Shown piece by piece: positions 1-9,647 of a stretch of 64,000 nt of DNA (position 1 is its first letter; each line of letters begins with the position of its first letter). A program made the position numbers and the translations under genes. Source of the DNA: Deltaproteobacteria bacterium (lineage in GTDB: Bacteria > Bdellovibrionota_C > UBA2361 > JAGFJO01). The notes below the pieces were generated by a model. That model searched no databases. It saw only the letters and a program-made list of their open reading frames with translations, and was not told the DNA's origin. Location: assembly GCA_024102635.1 (NCBI GenBank), contig JAGFJO010000006.1, forward strand, positions 109,909 through 173,908, read 5' to 3'.

Positions 1-1350
1 GCGGCTGTTCTAATCCCGTTTGAGCAAAGCAGGGCGCAAAGTACCATCGTTCCACCTGGATTCCCTAAGGGCCCTTTTATCGATCAGAACATGCGTTCGG
101 CCAAAAAGGGCGAGCTGCTGGTTACCCTTTCATCGCGCACTAAATCCAAGCTCACCAACATTTTTAAAAAGAAAAATAAGGGGCGCTCTCCCTCCCCCTA
201 TCAGCTGCAAAGCCTGCTTGCAAAGCAACTTGGCCTTCGAGTGTCGGACAGCATAAACGCTGAAACCGTGCTGCTCAAAGGAAAGAGAGTGAACTCAGCA
301 AAAGTGAAGCGCGCTGAATCAAACGGCCTGGTGCGCCGGGCGCAAAGCAACTACTCAGTCTTTGCGTTCGATAGCACCAATGATTTTTTCTATACATTGG
401 GCTTGCTATGGAACTTGCATAGCAGCGGCGGGTTCCTGAGTTCAGAGGACATTGATGTCGATGCCCCGGAAGCGTGGCAGATTACAACCGGCAGCAGCTC
501 ACTGGTAGTAGCAGTCGTTGATACCGGACTTTTTTACGGACATCGGGATATCGCCGATAACCTCTGGATCAACCCAAGGGAGGAAGCCAACGGGCTAGAT
601 GACGACGGTAACGGCTACATTGACGATTTCAACGGCTGGGACTTCGTCAACGAGGACAACGACCCCGACGACGATCAGTTTCACGGCACACATGTGGCAG
701 GAACGATAGCCGCGGTGCGCAACAACGGATACGGAATTGCAGGGGTAGCTCCTAACGTAAAGATTCTGCCGCTTAAAGTGCTTGGCTCCGACGGCAGCGG
801 CGACACAGCAGGACTTGTAAGAGCAATTGATTATGCTGTCTTGTTAAAACAAAGCGGCGTTAACGTGGCTGTCATTAACGCGTCGCTCGGAGGGGGCGAT
901 CGGCTCGATGCGCTGGAGAACGCCATCCGGCGGGCTGATAAGGCGGGAATCGTATTTGTTGCTGCCGCCGGCAATGACGGCTCGGACAACGACACTTCAC
1001 CGGTGTACCCGGCAGGCTACGATCTAGCGAATGTCATCTCGGTCGCGGCCCTTACAGGCCATGGGGCGCTAGCCGACTTTTCAAACTACGGCGCTCGATC
1101 GGTGCATGTGGCCGCCCCTGGCGACGGCATATGGAGCAGTATAATTTTAAACTTCTATCTTCCCTTTAGCGGCACCTCTATGGCTGCGCCCCATGTGGCC
1201 GGAATCGCCGCTCTGCTGAAGTCCAGAAATCCATCTATGTCCCCTTCCACCGTCAAGTCGCGAATTATGAATTCGGTGAAGCCGCTTTCGGGGCTTGAGG
1301 GAAAGATGCGCGCGCCGGGGATTGTGAGTGCATATAGAGCGTTAAGATAG
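1..1350 (+). CDS. Subtilisin-like serine protease (S8 family), 5' end cut by the window edge
   Basis: This is a peptidase S8 domain with all three catalytic residues visible. Counting from the ATG at 91, Asp144 lies in VVDTG, His198 in HGTHVAG and Ser363 in GTSMAAPHVAG. The reading frame is open back to base 1 without a stop. The upstream codons read AAVLIPFEQSRAQS, which looks like the end of a signal peptide, so the ATG at 91 is probably internal and the true start lies outside the window. Residues before the catalytic domain are basic and could be a propeptide. An Asp-rich stretch (about residues 165-195) next to the active site could bind calcium. It is probably exported; the substrate is unknown. 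Confidence 0.9.
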   Translation, partial: AAVLIPFEQSRAQSTIVPPGFPKGPFIDQNMRSAKKGELLVTLSSRTKSKLTNIFKKKNKGRSPSPYQLQSLLAKQLGLRVSDSINAETVLLKGKRVNSAKVKRAESNGLVRRAQSNYSVFAFDSTNDFFYTLGLLWNLHSSGGFLSSEDIDVDAPEAWQITTGSSSLVVAVVDTGLFYGHRDIADNLWINPREEANGLDDDGNGYIDDFNGWDFVNEDNDPDDDQFHGTHVAGTIAAVRNNGYGIAGVAPNVKILPLKVLGSDGSGDTAGLVRAIDYAVLLKQSGVNVAVINASLGGGDRLDALENAIRRADKAGIVFVAAAGNDGSDNDTSPVYPAGYDLANVISVAALTGHGALADFSNYGARSVHVAAPGDGIWSSIILNFYLPFSGTSMAAPHVAGIAALLKSRNPSMSPSTVKSRIMNSVKPLSGLEGKMRAPGIVSAYRALR

Positions 1351-1429
1351 AGCTGCTCAGGCAAAACCTCATTACGATCCGTATTCTTAGCTACTACCGG
1401 AAATATTTCTCTGCTATAAGAAATCCTGT

Positions 1430-2230
1430 ATGACCCTTCTCAGCAAAAAATCTGCTGCCGCTACCCTACTCCTACTCTTGCTCCTCGTTTCATTACTAGT
1501 TAACGCTTACCAATACATACGGGTATCTATGCTGAACTCCGAAAGCAGTGCTCTCCGTACCCAGCTTAGAAGTACGCTGGAAGAGCGCGCCAGGATAAAG
1601 AAAATAGACGAATTACTCCCGAAATATTTTCTTCTTAACGGCCTCTCTTGTGATGGAGATACAGCAAGGTGCCTTTCGAACCTCTTTGAGATGGGGAAAG
1701 TCAAAACTTTGGTGTTTCCTCCCCCTGAGCCTTCGCCAGTGACCTGGACGGAGGATGATATACAGTATTCGTTAAGACAGGCTTCTCTGGGATTCTTTAC
1801 AGTTCGTACCAATCCAAACCAAGCACCGCTTGCGCCCGGGGTATACCCAACCAAGGCGGAAGATTTCAATGTGCCCTCCATAAAGCTTCCTTACGGAAGT
1901 TATCGTGAAGGCCAAGAGATTTATGCGCTCGCTTTAGATTTTTCAATAAAGGTCGGGAAGTGGGGCGGCCATGTGCCGTTCGATATTAAAAGGGTTGTGG
2001 ATAGGAACGGTAAACTTCTTGAGCCTAATAGCTTGCGGCTCACGTACCAAGATAAAGGCATGGTTCCTACATTTAGTGAGTTGTCACACAACATGGTATG
2101 GTTTGTCGTGTCCCCGAAAGAGCGCGAGTTTTTGTTAATAACCGGCGGTAAATCTAAGCTCTATTTCGAAATCTTTGTAGAGGATACAGGTCAACTGACG
2201 GCCAGGATGGCAACAAGGACTAAACTTTAG
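1430..2230 (+). CDS. Membrane-anchored protein of unknown function
   Basis: This 266-residue protein is not recognised. It has one N-terminal membrane segment (about residues 8-27, Leu-rich) followed by a short charged helical stretch that may form a coiled coil (about 36-60), then a soluble domain with Cys74 and Cys81. The topology suggests a bitopic inner-membrane protein with its body in the periplasm. The next gene starts 8 bases after its stop, so the two are probably cotranscribed. No Shine-Dalgarno sequence is obvious before the ATG. No function is proposed. Confidence 0.7.
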   Translation: MTLLSKKSAAATLLLLLLLVSLLVNAYQYIRVSMLNSESSALRTQLRSTLEERARIKKIDELLPKYFLLNGLSCDGDTARCLSNLFEMGKVKTLVFPPPEPSPVTWTEDDIQYSLRQASLGFFTVRTNPNQAPLAPGVYPTKAEDFNVPSIKLPYGSYREGQEIYALALDFSIKVGKWGGHVPFDIKRVVDRNGKLLEPNSLRLTYQDKGMVPTFSELSHNMVWFVVSPKEREFLLITGGKSKLYFEIFVEDTGQLTARMATRTKL

Positions 2231-2238
2231 CGAGCATC

Positions 2239-2619
2239 ATGCGGGGAGCCCTTCTTCTCTCCATATTAGTTATCAGCTCCTCCCTGTATGCCGAACCGCA
2301 CCACCTTTGCGATCGATGCAGCCAAGCCGCCCTCAACGAATGTTTCAAGGAGTGTCACGCCAGCAGGCCTCATGTGGACCATTACTGCCACTTATATTGT
2401 GTGTCTAAACGGTGCATCGACAAATGCAGTGTAAATGCAGAGCGATGTATTTCCGATTGTGAACGAAGCGCTGAGGTGGTCTCTGCATGCCGTAAGGAGT
2501 GCAATATCGACGGTTCAGATAACTTCGGTGACTGCCGGCAGATGTGTGATGCGCTGCACTGCGCCCATAAATGCAGCGTGCTCAACCTTGATCCGCCGGT
2601 TGCAGGCGGTGAGAAATGA
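2239..2619 (+). CDS. Small secreted cysteine-rich protein with eight paired-cysteine motifs
   Basis: This 126-residue protein has a signal peptide ending near SLYA (residue 18). The mature part holds 16 cysteines: one CxxC (24/27) and seven CxxxC pairs at 35/39, 50/54, 59/63, 70/74, 84/88, 99/103 and 108/112. The pairs at 35/39, 50/54 and 59/63 recur exactly 49 residues later at 84/88, 99/103 and 108/112, which indicates an internal duplication. CxxxC pairs on helices are typical of disulfide-stapled helical hairpins, but metal binding is also possible. It follows the anchored unknown gene by 8 bases, so they probably form one operon. I know no named family for it. Confidence 0.75.
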   Translation: MRGALLLSILVISSSLYAEPHHLCDRCSQAALNECFKECHASRPHVDHYCHLYCVSKRCIDKCSVNAERCISDCERSAEVVSACRKECNIDGSDNFGDCRQMCDALHCAHKCSVLNLDPPVAGGEK

Positions 2620-2741
2620 AACAGATAGAATTTCACCATAGTGAACGAGACCACCGAGGGGACTAAATTACTGGGAACGCCGAAATTGTGTCCTCTTTTC
2701 TTCTCTCAATCCACTTAATGATGGCTAGAGATAGCGGCTCT

Positions 2742-3371
2742 CTACTGCTCCTTCGAACCGGGCTTCTGAGCATGACGTCGCTCCAATTCACCGATGATCT
2801 CCTGGAAACTAACTCCGCTCTCTATAAGCAGCGCCATCAGATGATAGATAAGATCGGATGCTTCGCCTATAATCGCATCGCGCCTGCGATCAACCGCCGC
2901 AATTACAACCTCTACAGCCTCCTCTCCTACTTTCTGAGCTATCCTGCTAAGCCCCGCTTTAAAAAGCTCTGCGGAATAAGAGCCGGAAGGGAGCGTCTCT
3001 TTCCTTTTGAGCAGCAGCTCTTCAAGCCGCGCGAGAAATAAGCCGCTTTCATTTTTATCTTCAAAGCAGGTTGCTTGCCCAGTGTGGCAAACAGGGCCAG
3101 CGGGCTGCGCTTTTATAAGAATTGTGTCGGAGTCGCAGTCAGAGAGAACCTCTATTACCTTCAAAAAATTGCCGCTTGTCTCGCCTTTCACCCAAAGCCT
3201 TCCTTTTGAGCGGCTAAAAAAAGTTACCACTCCGTCCGCTCGCGTGCGCTGAAGCGCCTCTTCGTTCATATAGCCCAGCATCAGTACAGCCCTGGTCCTA
3301 TGATCCTGAACTATTGCAGGCACAAGGCCTCCTGCCTTCTCAAAATCGATCTTCATCATAGCCTCACGCAT
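2742..3371 (-). CDS. hisIE: Bifunctional phosphoribosyl-AMP cyclohydrolase / phosphoribosyl-ATP pyrophosphatase
   Basis: This HisI-HisE fusion catalyses steps 2 and 3 of histidine synthesis. Residues 1 to about 115 are the cyclohydrolase, with the metal-site stretch CDSD and the cysteine-rich [12 protein letters not shown]. Residues from about 118 to the end are the all-helical pyrophosphatase, with [13 protein letters not shown] and [11 protein letters not shown]. The chosen ATG overlaps the hisF end by 16 bases and has GGAGAG six bases upstream. An internal ATG at 3359 would give a tight ATGA overlap but lacks a well-spaced ribosome site. It is the last gene of the operon. Fusion of these two enzymes is common in bacteria. 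Confidence 0.96.
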   Translation of the reverse strand: MREAMMKIDFEKAGGLVPAIVQDHRTRAVLMLGYMNEEALQRTRADGVVTFFSRSKGRLWVKGETSGNFLKVIEVLSDCDSDTILIKAQPAGPVCHTGQATCFEDKNESGLFLARLEELLLKRKETLPSGSYSAELFKAGLSRIAQKVGEEAVEVVIAAVDRRRDAIIGEASDLIYHLMALLIESGVSFQEIIGELERRHAQKPGSKEQ

Positions 3372-4111
3372 AATCCGCTCTCCCGAAGGTTTCTTTTAAG
3401 CTCCGGGATCGTTATCTCTTGATAGTGAAAGATACTCGCTGCAAGCGCCGCATCGGCGCCGCCTTCACTTAGAACCTCGACAAAGTGCTGCGGCTTCCCG
3501 GCGCCGCCCGAAGCGATGACCGGGATATCAACTGACCGGCTCACGGCTCTTGTGATCTCGAGCGCAAATCCATCCTTAGTGCCGTCATGGTTCATCGATG
3601 TAAGCAGTATTTCGCCCGCACCGAGAGACTCCGCCTCACGCGCCCAATCAAGGGTCCTTCTCTCCGTTTTTGTGCGGCCTCCGTCCAGAAACACATACCA
3701 TTCGCCGTCGATACACTTGGTATCTATCGCTACCACGACACATTGGCTGCCGAACTCGCCAGCCAGCTCCTTTATTCGCGCCGGGTCGCGCACAGCCGCC
3801 GAGTTTATCGAAACCTTCTCGGCTCCGGCTTGAAGGAGACGGGAAACGTCAGCTTTCGAAGAGATGCCGCCTCCAACGGTAAATGGGATATTGAGCTGCG
3901 CGCCTATCCTCTCCACTAAGTCATAGAACAGCGTGCGTTTTTCCACAGTTGCCGTAATATCGAGGAACACCAACTCATCGGCCCCCTGCTCCGCGTATAG
4001 GCGCGCCAACTCCACCGGGTCTCCGGCGTCTCTTATACTCTCGAAGTTAATACCCTTCACCGTACGGCCGTCTCTTATATCGAGACACGGTATAATTCTT
4101 TTAGTCAGCAT
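3356..4111 (-). CDS. hisF: Imidazole glycerol phosphate synthase, cyclase subunit
   Basis: HisF is the (beta/alpha)8 cyclase half of the heterodimer with HisH. It uses ammonia from HisH to make imidazole glycerol phosphate and AICAR. The start [11 protein letters not shown] places the catalytic Asp at residue 11, and the second catalytic Asp lies in [11 protein letters not shown]. Phosphate-binding loops are seen at VGGGI and ASGGAG. Its length of 251 residues is normal. It overlaps hisA by 7 bases and hisIE by 16, which suggests translational coupling. Confidence 0.97.
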   Translation of the reverse strand: MLTKRIIPCLDIRDGRTVKGINFESIRDAGDPVELARLYAEQGADELVFLDITATVEKRTLFYDLVERIGAQLNIPFTVGGGISSKADVSRLLQAGAEKVSINSAAVRDPARIKELAGEFGSQCVVVAIDTKCIDGEWYVFLDGGRTKTERRTLDWAREAESLGAGEILLTSMNHDGTKDGFALEITRAVSRSVDIPVIASGGAGKPQHFVEVLSEGGADAALAASIFHYQEITIPELKRNLRESGLCVRL

Positions 4112-4827
4112 AAAAATCTTTTAAGCTTGCCGAGCTCAATTGTCCCTTCATAGATCGCCTTGCCGATTATTACGCCGTGCAAGCCGGCCTCCTCCAGCTT
4201 CTCAACATCTTCAAGGGTAGTTACTCCGCCACTTGCGATAAGCTTTATTCCTTCCACCTCCCCTAGCACTTTGCGGTAAAGTTCGTGCGCCGGCCCTTGC
4301 AGCGCGCCATCCTTGCTGATATCTGTGCAGACAACGTATTTAATGCCGTGCTCTTTATACCCGTGGAGGTAATCGATAAGGAAGATCTCCTTATCGCTCG
4401 TCCACCCCGAGACGGATACCTTCTCATTGCGAACATCCGCTCCTAGAATAATCTTTTCAGCGCCATGCTTGCTGAGCCATGCAAGCATCAGCTCGCGCTG
4501 CTCTACAGCGATACTGCCCACGTTTACCTGCTCTGCACCGCACTCGAATGCTATCTGCATGTCTTTGTCTGACCGCACACCACCCCCGAAATCAATTTTC
4601 AGCTTTGTACGGTTGGAGATCTTTTCCAAAACCTTGTAGTTAATAACCCGTCCCTGGCGCGCACCGTCAAGATCAACCAGGTGCAACCTCTTAAGCTCTG
4701 CGTCCTCGAAGCGGAGCGCCATATCGAGCGGATCGTTTGAATACGTTTTCTTGGTTGAAAACTCCCCCTGGGTAAGCCGCACGCATTTACCCTCGATAAC
4801 GTCTATAGCCGGAATTATATCAATCAT
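4105..4827 (-). CDS. hisA: ProFAR isomerase (phosphoribosylformimino-AICAR ribotide isomerase)
   Basis: HisA is a (beta/alpha)8 isomerase acting on ProFAR, the step before HisHF. It begins [18 protein letters not shown] with the catalytic Asp at residue 9, and a second Asp lies in [14 protein letters not shown]. Phosphate loops are DFGGGVRSD and ASGGVTT. The 240-residue length is typical. Its ATG shares an ATGA overlap with the hisH stop and its end overlaps hisF. It resembles HisF in fold, but the motifs and gene order separate the two. Confidence 0.97.
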   Translation of the reverse strand: MIDIIPAIDVIEGKCVRLTQGEFSTKKTYSNDPLDMALRFEDAELKRLHLVDLDGARQGRVINYKVLEKISNRTKLKIDFGGGVRSDKDMQIAFECGAEQVNVGSIAVEQRELMLAWLSKHGAEKIILGADVRNEKVSVSGWTSDKEIFLIDYLHGYKEHGIKYVVCTDISKDGALQGPAHELYRKVLGEVEGIKLIASGGVTTLEDVEKLEEAGLHGVIIGKAIYEGTIELGKLKRFLC

Positions 4828-5417
4828 AGCTTTAAAAAATTACTAAGAAGCCTTTCTCCCGCCGGGCCGCTCTTCTCCGGATGAAACTGCACGGCGCTGA
4901 AATTTCTGCTTGAAACGGCCGCACTAAAGTCGATTCCGTGATTACAGACGCCGCACGTATCATCTCCGATCTGAGCGTAAAAGCTGTGAACAAAGTAAAA
5001 ATTTGTGCCTTCAGGAATGCCTTCAAAAAGTGGACCTCGCGTTGCCGAAACTGCATTCCACCCCATATGGGGCACTTTAATGCCTGCCGCCCTATCCGCA
5101 TCGAATCTCAATACCGGCTCGGGGAAAACGCCAAGGCACTCAGTATCGTTCTCCATTGAGTGAGAGCAGAGCAGTTGGAGTCCGAGACAAATGCCGAGCA
5201 CGGGCTTCTCAAGACTTCTGATTACCCCGTCCAATCCGTGCTCACGTAGATAACGCATTGTAGAACTCGCCTCTCCCACCCCTGGGAATATCACCTTAGC
5301 CGCTGAAGCCAATCTCTCCGGACTGCCGGTTACCTCAGCCCGTACACCCAGCCTCTCAAGTGCGTACAGCACCGATCTCACGTTGCCCGCGTTATACTCT
5401 AAGACTGCGACCTCCAT
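4824..5417 (-). CDS. hisH: Imidazole glycerol phosphate synthase, glutamine amidotransferase subunit
   Basis: HisH is a class I glutaminase that supplies ammonia to HisF. The nucleophile Cys is in VLGICLGLQLL, and the His-Glu pair is in AVQFHPEKSG near the C-terminus. It starts MEVAVLEYNAGNVRSV, typical of the family, and is 197 residues long. It lies 5 bases after the hisC/hisB fusion and overlaps hisA by 4 bases. Confidence 0.97.
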   Translation of the reverse strand: MEVAVLEYNAGNVRSVLYALERLGVRAEVTGSPERLASAAKVIFPGVGEASSTMRYLREHGLDGVIRSLEKPVLGICLGLQLLCSHSMENDTECLGVFPEPVLRFDADRAAGIKVPHMGWNAVSATRGPLFEGIPEGTNFYFVHSFYAQIGDDTCGVCNHGIDFSAAVSSRNFSAVQFHPEKSGPAGERLLSNFLKL

Positions 5418-5422
5418 ACGCG

Positions 5423-7099
5423 TTATATCACTCCCTTGGTAGTGGGAAGGCGGGCGTAGATTTCGTCTCTATTCAGTGCAGCTCTAAGAGCCCTGGCGAA
5501 GCACTTAAAGATAGCCTCAATTTTGTGGTGCTCGTTCTCGCCGTAAGCAGCAATGTGAAGTGCGCAGCGGAAGGAGTCGCTGAAGGATTTAAAAAAATGC
5601 GAAAACATCTCAGTCGGCATCTCTCCTACCTTCTCCCTTTTGAATTCAGCCTTCCACACCAGAGAGCTTCGCCCCGATAGGTCAATCGATACCGAGGCCT
5701 GTGACTCGTCCATCGGTAATACAAAGCCGTACCGCTCTATGCCTCTTTTATCGCCGACTGCTTCTAAAAAACACTCCCCCAGTGCTATAGCCACATCCTC
5801 AACCGTGTGGTGCTCGTCCACCTTCAGATCTCCCGCGCACTCCAAGGTAAGATCTATTCTAGAATGTCTAACAAGCTGCTCGAGCATATGATCAAAAAAT
5901 CCAACTCCGGTCTTGATAGAGGCCCTGCCACTGCCGTCAATCACAAGGTCAATACAGATGTCGGTCTCGTTAGTTTTACGGCGGCGGCTTGCCCGCCGCT
6001 TCTGAGATGCGGAGTTGAGAATACTGGCGGCCCGCAAGGCCGGTTGAGTTTCGTTAAGGCTGGAAAGGACTTCTTCGTTTTCATCCTTTGTTCCGACGGT
6101 TATCCTAAGGCACCCTTCGCAGCCGGGAGTCTGCGAGCGGTTTCGCACCACTATTCCTTTCTTAAGCAGCTGCTCGTATATATTGTCTGCTCCCTCGCAC
6201 TCAACAAGAATGAAGTTCGCATCGGAGGGGTGCACCTTTCTTACTAGCTTGCAGTTTCCAAGCGCCTCAATAAGACGAGCGCGCTCATCAAGAATGCGCG
6301 AAACCAGCTCATCTTTACGTTCAGTATTTTCGAGTGCAGCGGCAGCGAGCCTTTGGGTCACACCATTCACGTTATAAGGCGGCTTTATCTTGGCAAGAAG
6401 CGCTGTCAGCTCGGGAGAAGCGTATGCGGCCCCAAGCCTAATCTCAGCCAGCCCCCACGCTTTAGAAAAAGTTTGAAGAATCACTAGATTCTTGAACTCG
6501 CTCAGTCTAGGAAGAAAGCTCTTATCGGGACAGAAATCGACATAAGCTTCATCGAGCGCCACCAAAGCCCCGGCCGCTTCCGATGCTTTGATAACATCCT
6601 CAACAGCTTTCGCTTCGAACGCGTTGCCGGTGGGATTATTTGGAGAACAGATGAAAACTATCTTAACTCCGCCGCCGAGAGCGTCCATGACGCCTTGAGT
6701 ATCAATTGCAAAGCCTTGCAACAGGGGAACCGCTTTGACCAGGGCTCCTTGGATTGAAGCACACACTTCGTACATGCCATAAGTAGGTGGCATTACGATT
6801 ATAGAATCTTTCTCCGGTTCACAGGCCGCCCGCACCAAAAGGTCAATTGCCTCATCACTTCCATTGCCGAGAAAGATGCTGCTTTGAGGCACTCCTTTGA
6901 GCGCGGAGAGTTTCTCCTTGAGCACTCGTTGCAGCGGGTCGGGGTAGCGGCAATATGTACTGCTCAGCGCCGATCCAAAAGAATTCTCATTGGCGTCTAG
7001 ATATACTCTTGCCTCTCCCTCAAATTCATCACGAGCCGAAGAGTAGGGCCGGCATTTTAGGACATTCGGCCTTATAACTCGGCTAAGTTCAAAGCTCAT
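5423..7099 (-). CDS. hisC-hisB: Fused histidinol-phosphate aminotransferase / imidazoleglycerol-phosphate dehydratase
   Basis: One uninterrupted frame of 558 residues carries two complete enzymes. Residues 1-350 are HisC, a PLP-dependent aminotransferase. It shows [10 protein letters not shown] near 152-161, DEAYVDF and the PLP lysine at about 213 in [15 protein letters not shown] basic linker (about 351-373, containing RASRRRK) leads to HisB dehydratase at about 374-558. The metal-binding motifs there are [16 protein letters not shown] and [12 protein letters not shown]. There is no HAD phosphatase part, so histidinol-phosphate phosphatase is not encoded here. The normal reaction order is HisB then HisC, the reverse of the domain order. 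A sequencing-error fusion is possible but both halves are intact and in frame. Confidence 0.93.
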   Translation of the reverse strand: MSFELSRVIRPNVLKCRPYSSARDEFEGEARVYLDANENSFGSALSSTYCRYPDPLQRVLKEKLSALKGVPQSSIFLGNGSDEAIDLLVRAACEPEKDSIIVMPPTYGMYEVCASIQGALVKAVPLLQGFAIDTQGVMDALGGGVKIVFICSPNNPTGNAFEAKAVEDVIKASEAAGALVALDEAYVDFCPDKSFLPRLSEFKNLVILQTFSKAWGLAEIRLGAAYASPELTALLAKIKPPYNVNGVTQRLAAAALENTERKDELVSRILDERARLIEALGNCKLVRKVHPSDANFILVECEGADNIYEQLLKKGIVVRNRSQTPGCEGCLRITVGTKDENEEVLSSLNETQPALRAASILNSASQKRRASRRRKTNETDICIDLVIDGSGRASIKTGVGFFDHMLEQLVRHSRIDLTLECAGDLKVDEHHTVEDVAIALGECFLEAVGDKRGIERYGFVLPMDESQASVSIDLSGRSSLVWKAEFKREKVGEMPTEMFSHFFKSFSDSFRCALHIAAYGENEHHKIEAIFKCFARALRAALNRDEIYARLPTTKGVI

Positions 7100-7100
7100 G

Positions 7101-8429
7101 CTATCTCCTCCTCATTCTTATTCGAACCGCATTGCGATGAGCCTGCAGCCCCTCTGCCTCCGCCATCGCTTCTATCACAGGCCCCAGCGCTTCAAGGCCG
7201 GCGGCTGATATCTCCTGAAAAGTAATTCTCTTTACGAAGCTATCAAGAGAAACCCCGCTCCATGCACGCGCATAGCCATTAGTAGGGAGAGTGTGATTTG
7301 TGCCGGAGGCATAGTCACCCGCGGACTCCGGAGTATAATTTCCCAGAAACACTGAACCAGCGTTAATGATTCGGCTCTGATAAGAGGTGGCGTCAGCTAC
7401 CGCCACAATCAGATGCTCGGGCGCGTAGGAGTTGGCAAAGTCGAACATCTTATCAATCGAATCGAAGACGACCGCCTTGCTGCCCTTCAAAGCCTGCGCA
7501 GCTATCACTTTCCGCTCGAGCTTCTGTAGCTGGAGCTCAAGCTCCTCTTGAACTTGGCAAGCTATTTTCTCTTCGGTACAGACCAGCATCACCTGGCTAT
7601 CGGGCCCATGCTCGGCCTGCGACAGAAGATCCGCCGCGATAAATGCCGGGCTAGCTGAGGCGTCCGCCAACACCATCACCTCCGATGGTCCAGCGGGAAG
7701 ATCAACCGCTATGCCGTCGGCGCTTACCAGGCTCTTAGCTTCAGTTACATACTGATTGCCGGGACCAAATATCTTATCGACTTTAGGCACCGATTCCGTG
7801 CCGTACGCCAGAGCCGCCACCGCTTGCGCGCCACCAACACAAAACACGGTAGTAATTCCCAGTAGAGCACAACAAAAGCTGATTGAGGGGTGTATGGTAC
7901 ACCCTTTGGTTATGAGCTCCCCTGCCTCGCTTGCCGATAAAGGGGGAGTACAAACAATAATCTCGGAACACCCTGCGATGCGTGCCGGAACTCCCAACAT
8001 CAGAAGGGTTGAGAATAGCGGCGCACTGCCTCCTGGGATATAAAGCCCTACCCGCTCTATCGGCACAGTGCGCCTCCAGCATCTTACGCCAGGCATAGTT
8101 TCGACCTCGCTCTCGGTGCCTGACTGTGCTTCATGAAATTTGCCGATATTCTGCGCCGCCGTCTCTATGGCCTCCTTAAGGGAACCATCTAGGAAACGCT
8201 CTGCTGCTTTAAATTCCTCTTCATCAACCCGAAGTGGGAATTGTGTCCCGTGGAACTTGTCGTTAAGCTCGAGCAAGAACGGATCTCCCTCACGGCGTAC
8301 AGCCTCTATTATTTTCGCAACCTGCAAGCGGAGAGCTCCGCTTTCGATGAGCGGACGCCTACAGATTGCCGGCCAATCACTTTGAGGCGGGTTGAAAGTT
8401 ACCTCTAATAAATCTTGTTTAGATATCAT
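7101..8429 (-). CDS. hisD: Histidinol dehydrogenase
   Basis: HisD oxidises histidinol to histidine with two NAD+ and one zinc. The 442-residue length is usual. Family stretches visible include [49 protein letters not shown] (zinc and catalytic region) and APEHLIV. It lies 9 bases after hisG and 1 base before the hisC/hisB fusion. The start [10 protein letters not shown] is the first ATG in the frame after the hisG stop. Confidence 0.97.
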   Translation of the reverse strand: MISKQDLLEVTFNPPQSDWPAICRRPLIESGALRLQVAKIIEAVRREGDPFLLELNDKFHGTQFPLRVDEEEFKAAERFLDGSLKEAIETAAQNIGKFHEAQSGTESEVETMPGVRCWRRTVPIERVGLYIPGGSAPLFSTLLMLGVPARIAGCSEIIVCTPPLSASEAGELITKGCTIHPSISFCCALLGITTVFCVGGAQAVAALAYGTESVPKVDKIFGPGNQYVTEAKSLVSADGIAVDLPAGPSEVMVLADASASPAFIAADLLSQAEHGPDSQVMLVCTEEKIACQVQEELELQLQKLERKVIAAQALKGSKAVVFDSIDKMFDFANSYAPEHLIVAVADATSYQSRIINAGSVFLGNYTPESAGDYASGTNHTLPTNGYARAWSGVSLDSFVKRITFQEISAAGLEALGPVIEAMAEAEGLQAHRNAVRIRMRRR

Positions 8430-8438
8430 GGCGCCGCC

Positions 8439-9323
8439 TCAGACTATCATCTTCTCGATAGGAACTATCAGAATTCCTTCTGCTCCGGCCTCGCGCAGAA
8501 GCTCAATCTTCTCCCAAAACTCATCTTCGTTCATCACGGAATGAACTGAGCTCCATCCCGCCTTTGCTAGAGGCACAACCGTGGGGCTCTTAATGCCCGG
8601 CAACGTAGAAATGATCCGATCAAGTGCCTCATTGGGGGCGTTAAGAAGAACGTACTTATTATTGCGAGCCCGCTGAACGGCCCTTACGCGAAAGAGCATC
8701 TTATCAAGCAGTTCTCTTTGGCCCTCATTAAGAGAAGAGTTAGCAGCCAGTACCGCTTGAGAGTCAAATACACGCTCGACCTCCTTAAGCCCATTGCTTA
8801 CCAGTGTGCTGCCCGAACTGACGAGATCGCAGATCGCCTCTGCCAGACCAAGGCTAGGCGCAATCTCGACGGAGCCGCTGATTTCGTGAATGTGAGCGTC
8901 TATCTTCAATCGCTCGAGATATGCGCGCAAAATATGCGGGTGAGAGGTGGCGATTCTTTTTCCTCTAAGATCTTCGAGAGATTTATACTCCACGCCTCTT
9001 GGCACGGCGATAGCAAGCCGGCAGCGCGCGAATCCAAGCTCTTCAACAACTTCAACACACTCGCTGGCGGTACCATTTGACTCAACCAAGGTGTTTTGAC
9101 CCACGATGCCCACATCGACTACTCCATCGGCCAAGTAGCGCGGAATATCGTCGTCACGCAGAAAGAGAAGATCCAAGGGAAAGTTAGATGAGCTTGCTCT
9201 AAGCCTGCTGCTTGCCAGCCCACCGTTGAACTCAAATCCGCACTCTCTTAAGAGTCTAAGAGAATCTTCGCTTAACCGGCCCGATTTCTGAACGGCGAGT
9301 GTTATCCTTATATCAGTGGTCAT
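8439..9323 (-). CDS. hisG: ATP phosphoribosyltransferase, long form
   Basis: HisG makes phosphoribosyl-ATP from ATP and PRPP and commits the pathway. At 294 residues it is the long form: catalytic domains to about residue 215, then a C-terminal regulatory domain from about NNKYVLLNAPNEAL to the end. The long form is normally feedback-inhibited by histidine and needs no HisZ. Motifs include DVGIVGQNTL and LVSSGSTLVSNGL. It is first in the operon. The 5' leader of about 190 bases carries the attenuator-like elements listed at 9408-9551. The ribosome site is weak (AGAAG). Confidence 0.96.
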   Translation of the reverse strand: MTTDIRITLAVQKSGRLSEDSLRLLRECGFEFNGGLASSRLRASSSNFPLDLLFLRDDDIPRYLADGVVDVGIVGQNTLVESNGTASECVEVVEELGFARCRLAIAVPRGVEYKSLEDLRGKRIATSHPHILRAYLERLKIDAHIHEISGSVEIAPSLGLAEAICDLVSSGSTLVSNGLKEVERVFDSQAVLAANSSLNEGQRELLDKMLFRVRAVQRARNNKYVLLNAPNEALDRIISTLPGIKSPTVVPLAKAGWSSVHSVMNEDEFWEKIELLREAGAEGILIVPIEKMIV

Positions 9324-9407
9324 ATGCTTCTGTATTCATTTAACCCGCTAGATCATGGGCAGTGGCCGATCTTAAACGGTAATTGGGTGAAAATAAATTG
9401 ATTGAAG

Positions 9408-9438
9408 AAAAAAGGTTTATTGCGCAGCTAGGCGCAAT
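9408..9438 (-). terminator. Attenuator-type terminator in the his leader
   Basis: On the minus strand ATTGCGC (9438-9432) pairs perfectly with GCGCAAT (9425-9419) around a 6-base loop. A run of six T (9413-9408) follows after 5 bases. It lies about 85 bases before hisG and contains the stop codon of the leader ORF in its loop. The 5' arm can instead pair with GCGCA inside the upstream His codons (9448-9444), giving a competing structure. The short gap before the T run makes termination strength uncertain. Confidence 0.65.
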
Positions 9439-9517
9439 GATGGTGCGCTGAATGCGGATGCACCGGATATACCGAGGCTGAAGGCAATATACAGTTCATG
9501 GAATGCGTACAAAGCAT
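9428..9517 (-). CDS. hisL: Candidate histidine-rich leader peptide of the his operon
   Basis: A 29-residue ORF reads MLCTHSMNCILPS and so on, and ends VYPVHPHSAHHHCA. Five of eight consecutive residues near the end are His, and six of 29 overall. It lies just downstream of a sigma70-like promoter and its stop codon is in the loop of the terminator hairpin. From the promoter, transcription should begin at or next to the A of this ATG, so the message may be leaderless. An in-frame ATG at 9499 gives a 23-residue version. No Shine-Dalgarno sequence is present for either. The role as a His-tRNA sensor is inferred from position and composition. Confidence 0.65.
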   Translation of the reverse strand: MLCTHSMNCILPSASVYPVHPHSAHHHCA

Positions 9518-9522
9518 ACCCG

Positions 9523-9551
9523 ACTCTACCAAAACAACCTGCCATCGTCAA
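9523..9551 (-). promoter_or_regulatory. Sigma70-like promoter of the his operon
   Basis: On the minus strand, TTGACG (9551-9546) and TAGAGT (9528-9523) are separated by exactly 17 bases. The predicted start is about 6 bases downstream, near 9517, which is the first base of the leader ORF. The -10 element matches the consensus at four of six positions. Confidence 0.5.
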
Positions 9552-9647
9552 ACTCCCCCGGCGGCTCAGTTTTACGGTGAATTCTGCAACCTCTCTACTC
9601 GTTGAGACGATTAAGATCGCAGGAACATAGGTCGCGAGTACTTGTTG

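Noticed and set aside
20..256. 78-codon ORF on the plus strand at the left edge
   Set aside because: It overlaps the subtilase frame, which is open to base 1 and has the catalytic motifs.
5960..6060. Assembly frameshift creating the HisC-HisB fusion
   Set aside because: The frame is continuous with intact motifs on both sides and a plausible linker, though only outside data can exclude it fully.
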